The notes below the pieces were generated by a model. The model ran no database searches and was not told the origin of the DNA. It saw only the letters and a list, made by a program, of their open reading frames with translations. 50,550 nt of DNA, taken from assembly GCF_030693805.1 (NCBI RefSeq), contig NZ_JAUXZW010000068.1:1-50550 (forward strand), in the 5' to 3' direction. Every line of letters begins with the position of its first letter. The stretch's first letter is position 1. Below, one piece after another: positions 1-10,020 of the stretch. The translations under genes were made by a program, and so were the position numbers. Source of the DNA: Phenylobacterium sp. (GTDB lineage: Bacteria; Pseudomonadota; Alphaproteobacteria; Caulobacterales; Caulobacteraceae).

Positions 1-1260
<1,260 letters not shown>

Positions 1261-1288
1261 CTAACCCTGACGGCCGCACATAGCGGGC

Positions 1289-1693
1289 ATGAACCGCCGC
1301 GACATCCTGGCCGCCATCGCCCTGCTCAGCGCCGTTCCGGGCATGGCCGCCGCGAGCGGGAAGAAGGCCGAGAAGAAGAAAGGCGGCGGCGAGTCCTACA
1401 TCCAGATCCCGTCCCTGACCGCCACGGCGATCCGCCCGAGCGGCAAGCGCGGGGTGTTCACCGTCGAAACCGGCATCGATGTGCCGGACGGGGCGCTGCG
1501 CAATCGCGCCGAGCTGAACCTGCCGCGACTTCGGGCGGCCTATGTGCAGGTCGTCCAGACCTACGCTGCGGGCCTGTCGCCGACATCCGCACCCAACGCC
1601 GACTTCCTGGCCCGTGAGCTGCAACGCGAGACCGACCGCGTGCTGGGCAGGAAAGGTGCGCGCCTGCTGCTGGGAACGCTCCTGCTCAACTAG
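1289..1693 (+). CDS. Hypothetical exported protein (Tat-like N-terminus MNRRDILAAIALLSAVPGMAAA)
   Basis: Complete ORF with signal-like N-terminus and divergent promoter space from pseB. Confidence 0.7.
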   Translation: MNRRDILAAIALLSAVPGMAAASGKKAEKKKGGGESYIQIPSLTATAIRPSGKRGVFTVETGIDVPDGALRNRAELNLPRLRAAYVQVVQTYAAGLSPTSAPNADFLARELQRETDRVLGRKGARLLLGTLLLN

Positions 1694-1727
1694 GGCGTCG
1701 CCACTCGGCGCGGGCCTTGAGCTCGCC

Positions 1728-2504
1728 TCACATCGCCGAGATGCCGCCGTCCAGCTTGAGTTCGGCTCCGGTCATGAACCGGCTCTCGTCGGACGCCAGG
1801 TAGACCGCCGCGTCGGCGACGTCCCGCGGTACGCCGATCCGCCCCAGCGGGACCTGGCGCGCCAGCTTCGCCTCGGCCTCCTCCCTGCCGAACCGATCGC
1901 GGATGTCATCGAGGATCGGCGTGTCGACGTAGGTCGGATGCAGGGAGTTCGAGCGGATATCCAGCCCCTGCTTGGCGCAGTGCAGGGCGATGCTCTTGGA
2001 CAACAGCCACACCCCAGCCTTGGACGTGTTGTAGGCCGGCGCATTGTGCGCGGCGATCAGGCCGGCGATCGACGACAGGTTGATGATCGAGCCCGGCTGG
2101 CTCCGGCGCATGTACTTCAGTGCGTGCTTCGACCCCAGAAAGACGGAGTCGACATTGACCTCCATCACCTGTTTCCAGATCTCGAACGACAGGCTCTCGA
2201 TGTCGCCGCCGAGCATGATGCCGGCGTTGTTGACCAGCACCGACAGCCCGCCCATGGCGTCGTCGGCCTCTTCCAGCGCGAAGATCCACTGGTCCTCGCG
2301 GGTGACGTCCAGGGGAAAGGCGAACGCCCGGCCCTCGCCGTGGGACGCGTTGATCGCCGCCGCCTGGGCCTGCGCGCCGGCGTGGTTCAGGTCGGCCAGG
2401 CTGACCTGCGCGCCTTCCTCAACGAACCGCTCGGCGATCGCCGCCCCAAGCCCCTGGGCGGCGCCGGAGATGAACGCCTTCTTGCCGTCCAGCCGTCCTG
2501 CCAT
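1728..2504 (-). CDS. SDR family oxidoreductase
   Basis: Start at MAGRLDGKKAFISGAAQGLG; NNAG, SSIAG, YNTSK motifs. Confidence 0.9.
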   Translation of the reverse strand: MAGRLDGKKAFISGAAQGLGAAIAERFVEEGAQVSLADLNHAGAQAQAAAINASHGEGRAFAFPLDVTREDQWIFALEEADDAMGGLSVLVNNAGIMLGGDIESLSFEIWKQVMEVNVDSVFLGSKHALKYMRRSQPGSIINLSSIAGLIAAHNAPAYNTSKAGVWLLSKSIALHCAKQGLDIRSNSLHPTYVDTPILDDIRDRFGREEAEAKLARQVPLGRIGVPRDVADAAVYLASDESRFMTGAELKLDGGISAM

Positions 2505-2524
2505 CCGTGTCTCCTTCTTCGCGA

Positions 2525-2830
2525 TCAGGACTTGGCGCCGCTGGACCGCGCGCACTGGTCCATGAACGAGGCCATGATCACGTCGCGCTCGGTGACGCCC
2601 TCGACCTCGTGGGTCGCCAGTGTGACGCTGACCTCGCCATAGAGGTTCGACCACTCGGGATGATGCTGCATGGTCTCGGCCATCATCGCCACGCGGGTCA
2701 TGAAGCCGAAGGCCGCGTTGAACTCGTCGAACTCGAAGGTCCGATGGATGGCGTCGCGCCCTTCCACGGCGTTCCAGCCCGGCAGGCGGGCGAGCGCCGC
2801 AGCGGCGCCGATGCGGGCCGGGCGGCTCAC
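2525..2830 (-). CDS. 4a-hydroxytetrahydrobiopterin dehydratase (PCD/PhhB-like)
   Basis: Frame contains IHRTFEFDEFNAAFGFMTRVAMMAETMQHHPEWSNLYGEVSVTLATHEVEGVTERDV; GTG start overlaps the upstream gene stop (GTGA). Confidence 0.85.
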   Translation of the reverse strand: MSRPARIGAAAALARLPGWNAVEGRDAIHRTFEFDEFNAAFGFMTRVAMMAETMQHHPEWSNLYGEVSVTLATHEVEGVTERDVIMASFMDQCARSSGAKS

Positions 2831-3489
2831 GCGGCCACCGCCGCGAAGTCGAGGCCGACCGCTTCGCCCAGTTCGCGCAGCGCCACGTCGGGGTCGCCCA
2901 CCTTGATCGCCTTCATGCCCAGGGCCGCCGCGGGCTTGCAGTTGATGCCGAGGTCGTCGAGGTAGACGCAGGCGCACGGCTCGACGCCGAGCGCCTCGCA
3001 CATCATCAGGTAGATCTTCGGGTCGGGCTTGCGCACGCCCGCCTTGGCGCTCTCGATGACCACGTCGAACATCGCCAGGATGTCGCCGATGCGGATGTCG
3101 CCCGCCTCACGCTGGCCGGCGTCGGCGCCCGGGCTGTGTTCGGTGCGCATGTTGTTGGTGATGCAGCCCACCTTGAACAGCGGCTTGCACGCCGCGAGCG
3201 CCGCCACCATCCGCGGCCTGACCGCGCCGCTCAGCAACGGCAGGATGTCACGGCCGGGCACGGCGTGGCCGAGCGCGGTGGATTCTTCCAGGAACAGACC
3301 GTCGAACGCCCCGGCGTCGATCTCCGAGCGCTCGAACCGCGCCCAGGCGTTGGTGTCGGGGTTCAGCGTGTTGACCCTTCGGATCAGGTCCTTCGGCGCC
3401 CCGCGCTCGGCCTCGTAACGGGCGAACGCCTCGAACGGCGAGGTGGTGAACACCCCGCCGAAATCCCAGATCACCGCCTCGATCGCCAT
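2827..3489 (-). CDS. HAD family hydrolase
   Basis: MAIEAVIWDFGGVFTTSP ... KPDPKIYLMMCEALGVEPCACVYLDDLGINCKPAAALGMKAIKV. Confidence 0.88.
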   Translation of the reverse strand: MAIEAVIWDFGGVFTTSPFEAFARYEAERGAPKDLIRRVNTLNPDTNAWARFERSEIDAGAFDGLFLEESTALGHAVPGRDILPLLSGAVRPRMVAALAACKPLFKVGCITNNMRTEHSPGADAGQREAGDIRIGDILAMFDVVIESAKAGVRKPDPKIYLMMCEALGVEPCACVYLDDLGINCKPAAALGMKAIKVGDPDVALRELGEAVGLDFAAVAA

Positions 3490-3578
3490 GCTGTTCCTCA
3501 CCAACGGCGCGACGCTAGAGACGGCCCATGACGCGCGCAAGGCGTTCGCGCACTGCGCTGATCTGCTATCAGCGGGCG

Positions 3579-3950
3579 ATGCCCCCGTCACTTCTCCTGC
3601 ACCCCTGGCGCTGGCCGTCCGCGCTCAAGGCCGCGATCTTCGGGACTGCGATCGTCGCCCTGCTGTGGGCCTCGCTCGCGCCAGGCGAGGACGTGCCGGG
3701 CCTGGCGCGGTTCTGGGACAAGGCGGAGCACGCCATCGCCTACATGACGATCACCGCCCTCGGCCTGGCCCTCTATCCGGCTCGTTGCAGGCGCCTCGTG
3801 GGGGCGATGCTGGTGCTCGGCGCCGGCATCGAGGTGTTGCAGGCGACCATGGGGTTCGGCCGCGACGGCGACTGGCGCGACATGCTGGCCAACATCATCG
3901 GCGTGGCCGTGGCCGCGGCGCTGGCCATGATCTTGCGGCGTCGCCCATGA
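3579..3950 (+). CDS. VanZ-like small membrane protein
   Basis: ORF 3528..3950, likely start MPPSLLLHPWRW; DKAEHAIAYMTITALGLALYP and GRDGDWRDMLANIIGVAVA are VanZ-like. Confidence 0.7.
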   Translation: MPPSLLLHPWRWPSALKAAIFGTAIVALLWASLAPGEDVPGLARFWDKAEHAIAYMTITALGLALYPARCRRLVGAMLVLGAGIEVLQATMGFGRDGDWRDMLANIIGVAVAAALAMILRRRP

Positions 3951-4780
3951 GCCCTTGGGAACAGGCCGCGGATTTCGCCATCGGCCTGCGCCCAATCCCT
4001 GCAACGGCGTGGCTGCAGGGCGGGGAGGCGGCGCCCTGGCTGCGCAAGGACCCGCTGTTCGCCGACCACCGCAATCTCGTCTGGGGCGAAATCGAAGGGT
4101 CGCGCGATGGCCAGGAGGAGGTCGCCGCGCTGGTCGGCGCGGCCCTGGGCGCGCAGCCGGCGCCCGGCGGCCTGCCGCCGCTGTACGCCGCCGCTCGACG
4201 GGTGACCGACGACCTTTGCCTGATGGAGAAGACGGACGGCGCCTGGCGGCTGACCGCACTCAGCCTATCGGCTCCGACCTTCTTCACCGCCGGCGAAGCG
4301 CTCGGCTGCTCCCTGGCCGAGTTGCACGGCCCGGTGCCCAGCTTCGGCGATCGGTTCCTGGCCCGCGTGCAAAGGGTGTTCGAAGCCCTGCGTCCCGACG
4401 TCGTGCTGGAGCGCCGCAACTGGACCCTGGTCAATTCGCCGGAGCTGTTCGCGCCCGACCCCGCGCCGATGCGTGCGCGGATCGCTGATCTGGCGCCCGC
4501 CGATGCGGGGCGAGAACTGCGCATACGCGTCGAGCGCCAGACCCTGCGCCGTCTGCCGCGCACGGGCGGCGCGGTGTTCACCATCCGCGTATCGCTGGAG
4601 CCGCTGGCCGCGCTGCTGGCCGACCCGCCGCGTCTCGCGGGCTTCGCTAAGGCTTGGCGAAGCGCCACGCCACAGTTCCGCCAATACAAGCGCCTGGACC
4701 TCTACGACGACCTGGTTGGAGATTTTCTTCGCGCAGCGGGTGAAACCTACAGCGTTAACGGCTCGGCATCCTGCAATTAG
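3947..4780 (+). CDS. DUF3445 / heme-dependent oxidative N-demethylase (HODM)-like protein
   Basis: ATG at 3947; LSLSAPTFF, ERRNWTLVNSPELF, RVERQTLRRLPRTGGAVFTIRV resemble the DUF3445 family. Confidence 0.75.
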   Translation: MSPWEQAADFAIGLRPIPATAWLQGGEAAPWLRKDPLFADHRNLVWGEIEGSRDGQEEVAALVGAALGAQPAPGGLPPLYAAARRVTDDLCLMEKTDGAWRLTALSLSAPTFFTAGEALGCSLAELHGPVPSFGDRFLARVQRVFEALRPDVVLERRNWTLVNSPELFAPDPAPMRARIADLAPADAGRELRIRVERQTLRRLPRTGGAVFTIRVSLEPLAALLADPPRLAGFAKAWRSATPQFRQYKRLDLYDDLVGDFLRAAGETYSVNGSASCN

Positions 4781-4815
4781 GGTTTTGGTTTCAACAGACG
4801 CGTCCGGAATTCTTC

Positions 4816-5694
4816 ATGCGCCTCCGTCTCGTCCTTCCCTTCGCCGCTCTTCTGGCTCTCGCGGCCTGCGATCAACCAGCTTCGAAAAGTGGTGTCGCCG
4901 CGCGTGCGCCGCTGCCCGCGACCATGCCCGCGACCGCCTGCCCGCCGACGCCGGCCTGCCTGCCGCAGACCGCCAAGGCCAGCGGCGGCCAAAAGGCCAG
5001 GGCCCACAAGGCGGTCGCGCATCGCTCGGGCAAGGCTGCGGCGACGAAGCGCTCAACGGTCCGTCACACCGCCTACGCCGCGCCTGCCGGGCGCTACGAA
5101 TACCGCCGCGCCGAGCAGCGCGACCATGACGACCTGGCTGGCGGCCCGCCGCCGCGCGAGCGTTTCGACGATCGCGGCGGCCGTTACGAAGAGCGCCGCT
5201 ATGACGATCGTCGCGACTCCGGCGTCCGGGTCTATGGCGGCCCGTCGTTCCATGAGCGCGACGAGGTCTACTCCGATCGCCGCTATCAGGACGGCCACGC
5301 CTATCGCGGCCAAGCCCAGGAACGCCGCTACGAGCGCGCCGCGCCGGCTGACGACGGCCAGTGGTACGAGGACGGCCGCCGCCGTTACGCGCCGCCGCCG
5401 CCGGTCCGCTATCGCGATGAGACTCCCCGCCTGCCGACGCCTGACCGCTATTCCGGCGGCCATAGCTATCACCACCAGGAGTCCGGCCGCACCGCCGGCG
5501 GCGTCTATGGCGAGCGCAGCCGTTCGGAAAGCTACTCGGAATCCGAGACCCATCGCAGCTACAGCAGCGGCGGCGCGGTCTATGAGAGCCGCAGCAGCGT
5601 GCGAGGCCCCTGCTGTGTCGCCAGCCCCGGCGCCGCCGGCCTCGACGGGAACGGCTTCCTGACCTGGCCGGGCAAGGTCCCCGCGCGACCCTGA
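4816..5694 (+). CDS. Putative low-complexity lipoprotein (Arg/Tyr/Asp-rich)
   Basis: MRLRLVLPFAALLALAACDQ lipobox; long biased region rich in R, Y, D, G, S. Confidence 0.65.
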   Translation: MRLRLVLPFAALLALAACDQPASKSGVAARAPLPATMPATACPPTPACLPQTAKASGGQKARAHKAVAHRSGKAAATKRSTVRHTAYAAPAGRYEYRRAEQRDHDDLAGGPPPRERFDDRGGRYEERRYDDRRDSGVRVYGGPSFHERDEVYSDRRYQDGHAYRGQAQERRYERAAPADDGQWYEDGRRRYAPPPPVRYRDETPRLPTPDRYSGGHSYHHQESGRTAGGVYGERSRSESYSESETHRSYSSGGAVYESRSSVRGPCCVASPGAAGLDGNGFLTWPGKVPARP

Positions 5695-5811
5695 TCGGCG
5701 ACGCCCACGTTTTTGAGGTCTTGGTCCGGCCGGCCCGATCTGGCTAGCTGAGCCCGGCGCAGCGTCCGGGGGCTCAATCCCCGGCCGTGGTCGCGCCGGG
5801 AGGGACCGCAA

Positions 5812-6720
5812 ATGACGCAGAGCGTGGGTTACATCGGCCTTGGCGCCATCGGCGCGCCGATGGCCGAGCGGATCGCGCTGGCGGGCTTCGACCTGACGGT
5901 CTGGAACCGCACGTCGGACAAGATGCGGCCGCTGATCGCCAAGGGCGCCCGGGCCGCAGGCTCGGCGGCCGAGGTCGGCGCAGCCACCGACACCGTCTTC
6001 CTCTGCCTGGACAGCGCCTACGCGGTCGAGGCGGTGGTGTTCGGCCCGCAGGGAGTCGCCGCCGGCGGCCGCACGAAGCTCATCGTCGACAATTCCACCC
6101 TCCACCCCAAGGTCACCATCGAGATGGCCCAGCGCCTACGCGCCGAGCACGGCATCGGCTGGGTGGACGCCCCGGTGTCCGGCGGGCCGGGCGGCGCCCA
6201 GGCCGGGACGCTGGCGTCCTTCGCCGGCGGAACCACCGAGGAATTCGAGCGGGCTCGGCCGATGATCGCCGCCTACTCGGGCACCATCACCCACATGGGC
6301 GGCCAGGGCGCCGGCCAGGCGACCAAAATATGCAACCAGGTCATCAACTTCGCGACGATGATGGCCATCGCCGAGGCGTGCAGTCTGTCGCAGTGCTTCG
6401 GTCTGGACTCCGACCTGTTGCCCCAGGCGCTGGCCGGCGGGTTCGCGGACTCCAACATGCTCAAGGAGTACGGGCGCGCCAACGCCATCGCTCCCGACCA
6501 CGGGCTCGCGCGATTGATGAACTCGTTCGCCGGCTTCATGCAGGGCCGCATCGATCCCAGTTACGCGGGGCGCATGCAGATCGCGCTGAAAGACGTCGGA
6601 ATCGCCATGGATATGGGCCGCGAGGTCGGCAGCCCGATGATGATCACCGGCGTGGTCGACAACGTTATGCGCGTCCTGCACTACCAGAAGCCGAACGGCG
6701 AGCGCCCGCCCGCGACCTGA
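5812..6720 (+). CDS. NAD(P)-dependent oxidoreductase, 3-hydroxyisobutyrate dehydrogenase family
   Basis: VGYIGLGAIGAPMAERIALAGFDLTVWNRT, DAPVSGGPGGAQAGTLASFAGG, KICNQVI. Confidence 0.9.
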   Translation: MTQSVGYIGLGAIGAPMAERIALAGFDLTVWNRTSDKMRPLIAKGARAAGSAAEVGAATDTVFLCLDSAYAVEAVVFGPQGVAAGGRTKLIVDNSTLHPKVTIEMAQRLRAEHGIGWVDAPVSGGPGGAQAGTLASFAGGTTEEFERARPMIAAYSGTITHMGGQGAGQATKICNQVINFATMMAIAEACSLSQCFGLDSDLLPQALAGGFADSNMLKEYGRANAIAPDHGLARLMNSFAGFMQGRIDPSYAGRMQIALKDVGIAMDMGREVGSPMMITGVVDNVMRVLHYQKPNGERPPAT

Positions 6721-6764
6721 CACGCGGCGCGCGGCTCGAGAGCGTCAAGGAGTCGCGTACCAGT

Positions 6765-7262
6765 ATGAGCCCAGAGCATCGGGCCCGCGTCGAGGCGCTA
6801 AATCGTCAGCTCCTGCAGCATGACAGCGCCACCGAGACCCTGGCCAGGTGGCGCGGCGTGGCGTGCGCCGAGGTGAGCGCCTGCCGCATCGGCGACGACG
6901 AGCGTGCGGCCGATGCAGAGACCCGCGCCCTGCTCGAAGTCGGCGACGGGGACCTGGTTCGCCATCGCCGAGTCGAGCTCCTGGTCGATGGAACGATCCT
7001 GTCGGAGGCCGACAACTGGTACGTGCCCGCGCGCCTGACGCCGGAGATGAACCGGTGTCTGGATGAGAGCCGCACGCCGTTCGGCGCGGTGGTTCGGCCG
7101 CTCGGTTTCCGCCGCCGCACGCTGGACGCCGAGATCCTGGCGGGCGCGCCGGGCCCCTACATCATCCGCCACCGCGCCGTGCTGGTCCTGGCCGACGAAA
7201 CGCCGATCAGCCTGGTGGTCGAGGGCTACACCCGGGCGTTGCTGGACGTCGCCGCAGGTTGA
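6765..7262 (+). CDS. Chorismate-lyase/UTRA-fold-like small protein
   Basis: ATG at 6765; VRHRRVELLVDGTILSEADNWYVPARLTPEMNRCLDESRTPFGAVV resembles the chorismate lyase-like superfamily. Confidence 0.6.
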   Translation: MSPEHRARVEALNRQLLQHDSATETLARWRGVACAEVSACRIGDDERAADAETRALLEVGDGDLVRHRRVELLVDGTILSEADNWYVPARLTPEMNRCLDESRTPFGAVVRPLGFRRRTLDAEILAGAPGPYIIRHRAVLVLADETPISLVVEGYTRALLDVAAG

Positions 7263-7363
7263 CGCCATGTGACGTCCATCTGGCCAGGGCGGTGATACGC
7301 CCCTAAGGTTCGACCATTCGCGGGCTCACACGCGAAACAGACAAGAATCCATGGGAGGCGACG

Positions 7364-8107
7364 ATGCCTGAGGCGATCATCAACGGCTTGCAGCACTATT
7401 GGGAGGATCACGGCGAGGGCGAGCCGTTGATCATGTTCCATGGCGCCTCGCAGTCCAGCGTCTCCCTGGCCCACCACGCCCTAGCTCTGTCGAAGACCCA
7501 CCGGGTGATCGTGCCGGACATGCGCGCCATGGGCCGCAGCGCCCACGTCAGCGAGATGCCGCCGTCGGCCTGGATCGACGACGCCAAGGCCCTGTTGGAT
7601 CACCTGGGCCTGCAGCGTGTGCATGCCTTCGGCATCAGCCTGGGCGCCCGCGTCGCCCTGCGGCTGGCCATCGATCATCCGGCGCTGGTGAAAACCCTGA
7701 CGCTGGAGTTGCCGATCATCGCCATGGAGGGCGCCACCAACACCGCGCTGAACGTCAACCTCGGCTCGTTCGGCAACCTGCCTGAAGCCGACCAGAAGAT
7801 GCGCGAGGACCAACACGGGACCGACTGGCGAAACGTCCTGGCCAACTACATGAGCATCCGCAACAAGCCGGAGCTGCAGGACCACTACAGCCTGCGCGAA
7901 ACGTCCAAAGGGGTTCGAGTCCCGACCCTGATCCTACGCGGCGACGAGCGTGAGGTGGTCCACCCTCTGGGTCATTGCTTCGAACTGCACCAAAATATTC
8001 CCGGATCCTGGCTGTGGATCCGCCCGAACACCAATGGCAGCTCGCTGAACGCGGCGCCGGAAGAAGGCTATGCCCTGATGCGCGCACTGATGGCGAACGG
8101 ACAATGA
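7364..8107 (+). CDS. Alpha/beta hydrolase
   Basis: MFHGASQSSVS oxyanion region, FGISLGARVALRLA nucleophile-elbow-like; overlaps the next ORF by ATGA. Confidence 0.85.
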   Translation: MPEAIINGLQHYWEDHGEGEPLIMFHGASQSSVSLAHHALALSKTHRVIVPDMRAMGRSAHVSEMPPSAWIDDAKALLDHLGLQRVHAFGISLGARVALRLAIDHPALVKTLTLELPIIAMEGATNTALNVNLGSFGNLPEADQKMREDQHGTDWRNVLANYMSIRNKPELQDHYSLRETSKGVRVPTLILRGDEREVVHPLGHCFELHQNIPGSWLWIRPNTNGSSLNAAPEEGYALMRALMANGQ

Positions 8108-8874
8108 GCACCATGGACCCCCGCACTGTCACCCTGCTGGCCGCCGAGCGCGAGCGCCGCGAGATCGATCGCATCGATCCCCAAGGCCTGGTCGGCGAAG
8201 ACGAGGCCTACCGCCTGCAGTTCGAAGGCATCGCCGACAAGCTCGCCCGCGGCGAGCAGATCGTCGGCCTCAAGACCGGCCTGACCAGCAAGGCCAAGCA
8301 GCAGACCATGGGCGTGCTGCAGCCGATCCTGGGGCACCTGCTGGGCTCGGGCCTGGTGTCCAACGGCGGCGTCGTCGACACCAAGCCGCTGATCCATCCG
8401 CGCGCCGAACCGGAGATCGCGTTCCGTCTGGGCCGCGACCTGAACGGCCCGACCACGGTCGCCCAGGCGAAGGCCGCCGCCGCCACGGTGATGCCGGCGC
8501 TGGAAATCATCGACAGCCGCTTCAAGGACTTCAAGTTCGGCCTGGGCGACGTGATCGCCGACAACACCTCGGCCGCGCGTGTCGTGCTCGGCCCGGAGAC
8601 GCCGGTCTCCAGCGACTACGAGCTCAAGCTGGTGGGCATGGTCTACAGCAAGAACGGTGAGGTCATGGCCACCGCCTCTGGCGCCGCGATCCTGGGCGAT
8701 CCCTGGGAAGCTCTTGCCTGGCTGGCGACGCGGGCCTCCGAGCTCGGCCGACCGCTGAAGGCTGGTCAGGTGGCTCTGGCCGGCGCGCTGACCGACGCGG
8801 TGTTCGTTCATCCGGGCGACGCCGTGCGGCTGGAGTTCGACAGGCTGGGCGTGCTCGATGCGAGCTTCGCGTGA
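8104..8874 (+). CDS. 2-oxo-3-hexenedioate decarboxylase / 2-keto-4-pentenoate hydratase family (FAH superfamily)
   Basis: VGLKTGLTSKAKQQTMGV, HPRAEPEIAFRLGRDL, ALEIIDSRFKDFKFGLGDVIADNTSAARVVLG. Confidence 0.87.
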   Translation: MSTMDPRTVTLLAAERERREIDRIDPQGLVGEDEAYRLQFEGIADKLARGEQIVGLKTGLTSKAKQQTMGVLQPILGHLLGSGLVSNGGVVDTKPLIHPRAEPEIAFRLGRDLNGPTTVAQAKAAAATVMPALEIIDSRFKDFKFGLGDVIADNTSAARVVLGPETPVSSDYELKLVGMVYSKNGEVMATASGAAILGDPWEALAWLATRASELGRPLKAGQVALAGALTDAVFVHPGDAVRLEFDRLGVLDASFA

Positions 8875-9893
8875 CCCGGCGCTGGAAGGTCCGCCCTGAG
8901 GGCGCCAACTGGGGTGAATTCGGCGACGACGACCAACTCGGCCGTCTGAACCTGATGACGCCCGAGAAGGTGCGCCAGGGCGTCGCCGAGGTGCGCGAAG
9001 GGCGCACCTTCAGCCTCAGCCTGCCGCTGGACCTTCCGGGCGGGGCGGTGCTCAACCCGTCGCGCCATCCGCCGCAGCTTCGCCCGACCACGACGCCGGC
9101 GGGGGAGATGAATTTCCTGCGGCCGTTCCGTGAGGCCTATAACACCACCGAGGTCGTCTGCGACGACATGGTGACGCTGTGCCTGCAGTACTCCACCCAG
9201 TGGGACGCGCTCAGCCACGTCGGTGCGCAGTTCGATGCGGACGGCGACGGCGAAGCCGAGACGGTGTTCTATAACGGTTACCGCCCGGAAGGCCTGTTCC
9301 TCACCCCTGCCGACAACCCGCAGGGAGCCTCCAGCGCCGGCGCGCTGGGCATCGAGAACGCCGCCGTTCACGGCGTGCAGGGCCGTGGCGTGATGGCCGA
9401 CGTGCGCCGCGCGTTTGGCGACGGGCGCCACAGCGTCGGCTATGACGACCTGATGCGGGCGCTGCAGGCGCAGGGCGCGGAGGTCGAGCGCGGCGACGTG
9501 CTTTGTGTCCATACAGGCTTCGCCGAAGCGATCGTAGAGATGGCCGGGGCGCCGGACAAGGCGCGGCTGGACGCCTGCGGCGCGGTGCTGGACGGCGCCG
9601 ATGCGCGGCTGCTGCGCTGGATCGACGACAGCGGGATCGCCGCCATCGCCGCTGACAACTATGCGGTGGAGGCCCGCCCGTACGAGCACGCAGGCGACGG
9701 TCGCCACGCCCTGCTGCCCTTGCACGAACTCTGCCTGTTCAAGCTCGGCCTGCCGCTGGGCGAGCTATGGTGGCTGACGCCGCTGGCCGATTGGCTGGCG
9801 GCCAACGGTCGCAGCCGTTTCCTGCTGACCGCGCCGCCGTTGCGCCTGCCGGGCGCGGTGGGATCACCGGTCAATCCGATCGCGACGGTCTGA
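8871..9893 (+). CDS. Cyclase family protein (kynurenine formamidase-like)
   Basis: GTG start overlapping upstream TGA; QWDALSHVGAQF (HxGxH-like), DVLCVHTGFAE, IAADNYAVE. Confidence 0.85.
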   Translation: MTRRWKVRPEGANWGEFGDDDQLGRLNLMTPEKVRQGVAEVREGRTFSLSLPLDLPGGAVLNPSRHPPQLRPTTTPAGEMNFLRPFREAYNTTEVVCDDMVTLCLQYSTQWDALSHVGAQFDADGDGEAETVFYNGYRPEGLFLTPADNPQGASSAGALGIENAAVHGVQGRGVMADVRRAFGDGRHSVGYDDLMRALQAQGAEVERGDVLCVHTGFAEAIVEMAGAPDKARLDACGAVLDGADARLLRWIDDSGIAAIAADNYAVEARPYEHAGDGRHALLPLHELCLFKLGLPLGELWWLTPLADWLAANGRSRFLLTAPPLRLPGAVGSPVNPIATV

Positions 9894-9924
9894 GCGAGAT
9901 CGTTGCTTGTGGAGAGGGCGAAAG

Positions 9925-10020
9925 CCCCCTCCGACCTCGCCTCGCAGGGGAGGTGGCGCTTTGCTCCTCCCCTGTGGAACGGGGGAGGTGGCGCGCCCCG
10001 CAGGGGCGTGACGGAGGGGG
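9925..10020. repeat. Multi-stem palindromic intergenic element
   Basis: Outer arms CCCCCTCCG (9925-9933) / CGGAGGGGG (10012-10020); inner hairpins CAGGGGAGG (9945-9953) / CCTCCCCTG (9966-9974) and CGCCCC-GCA-GGGGCG (9994-10008); lies between convergent genes. Confidence 0.75.
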
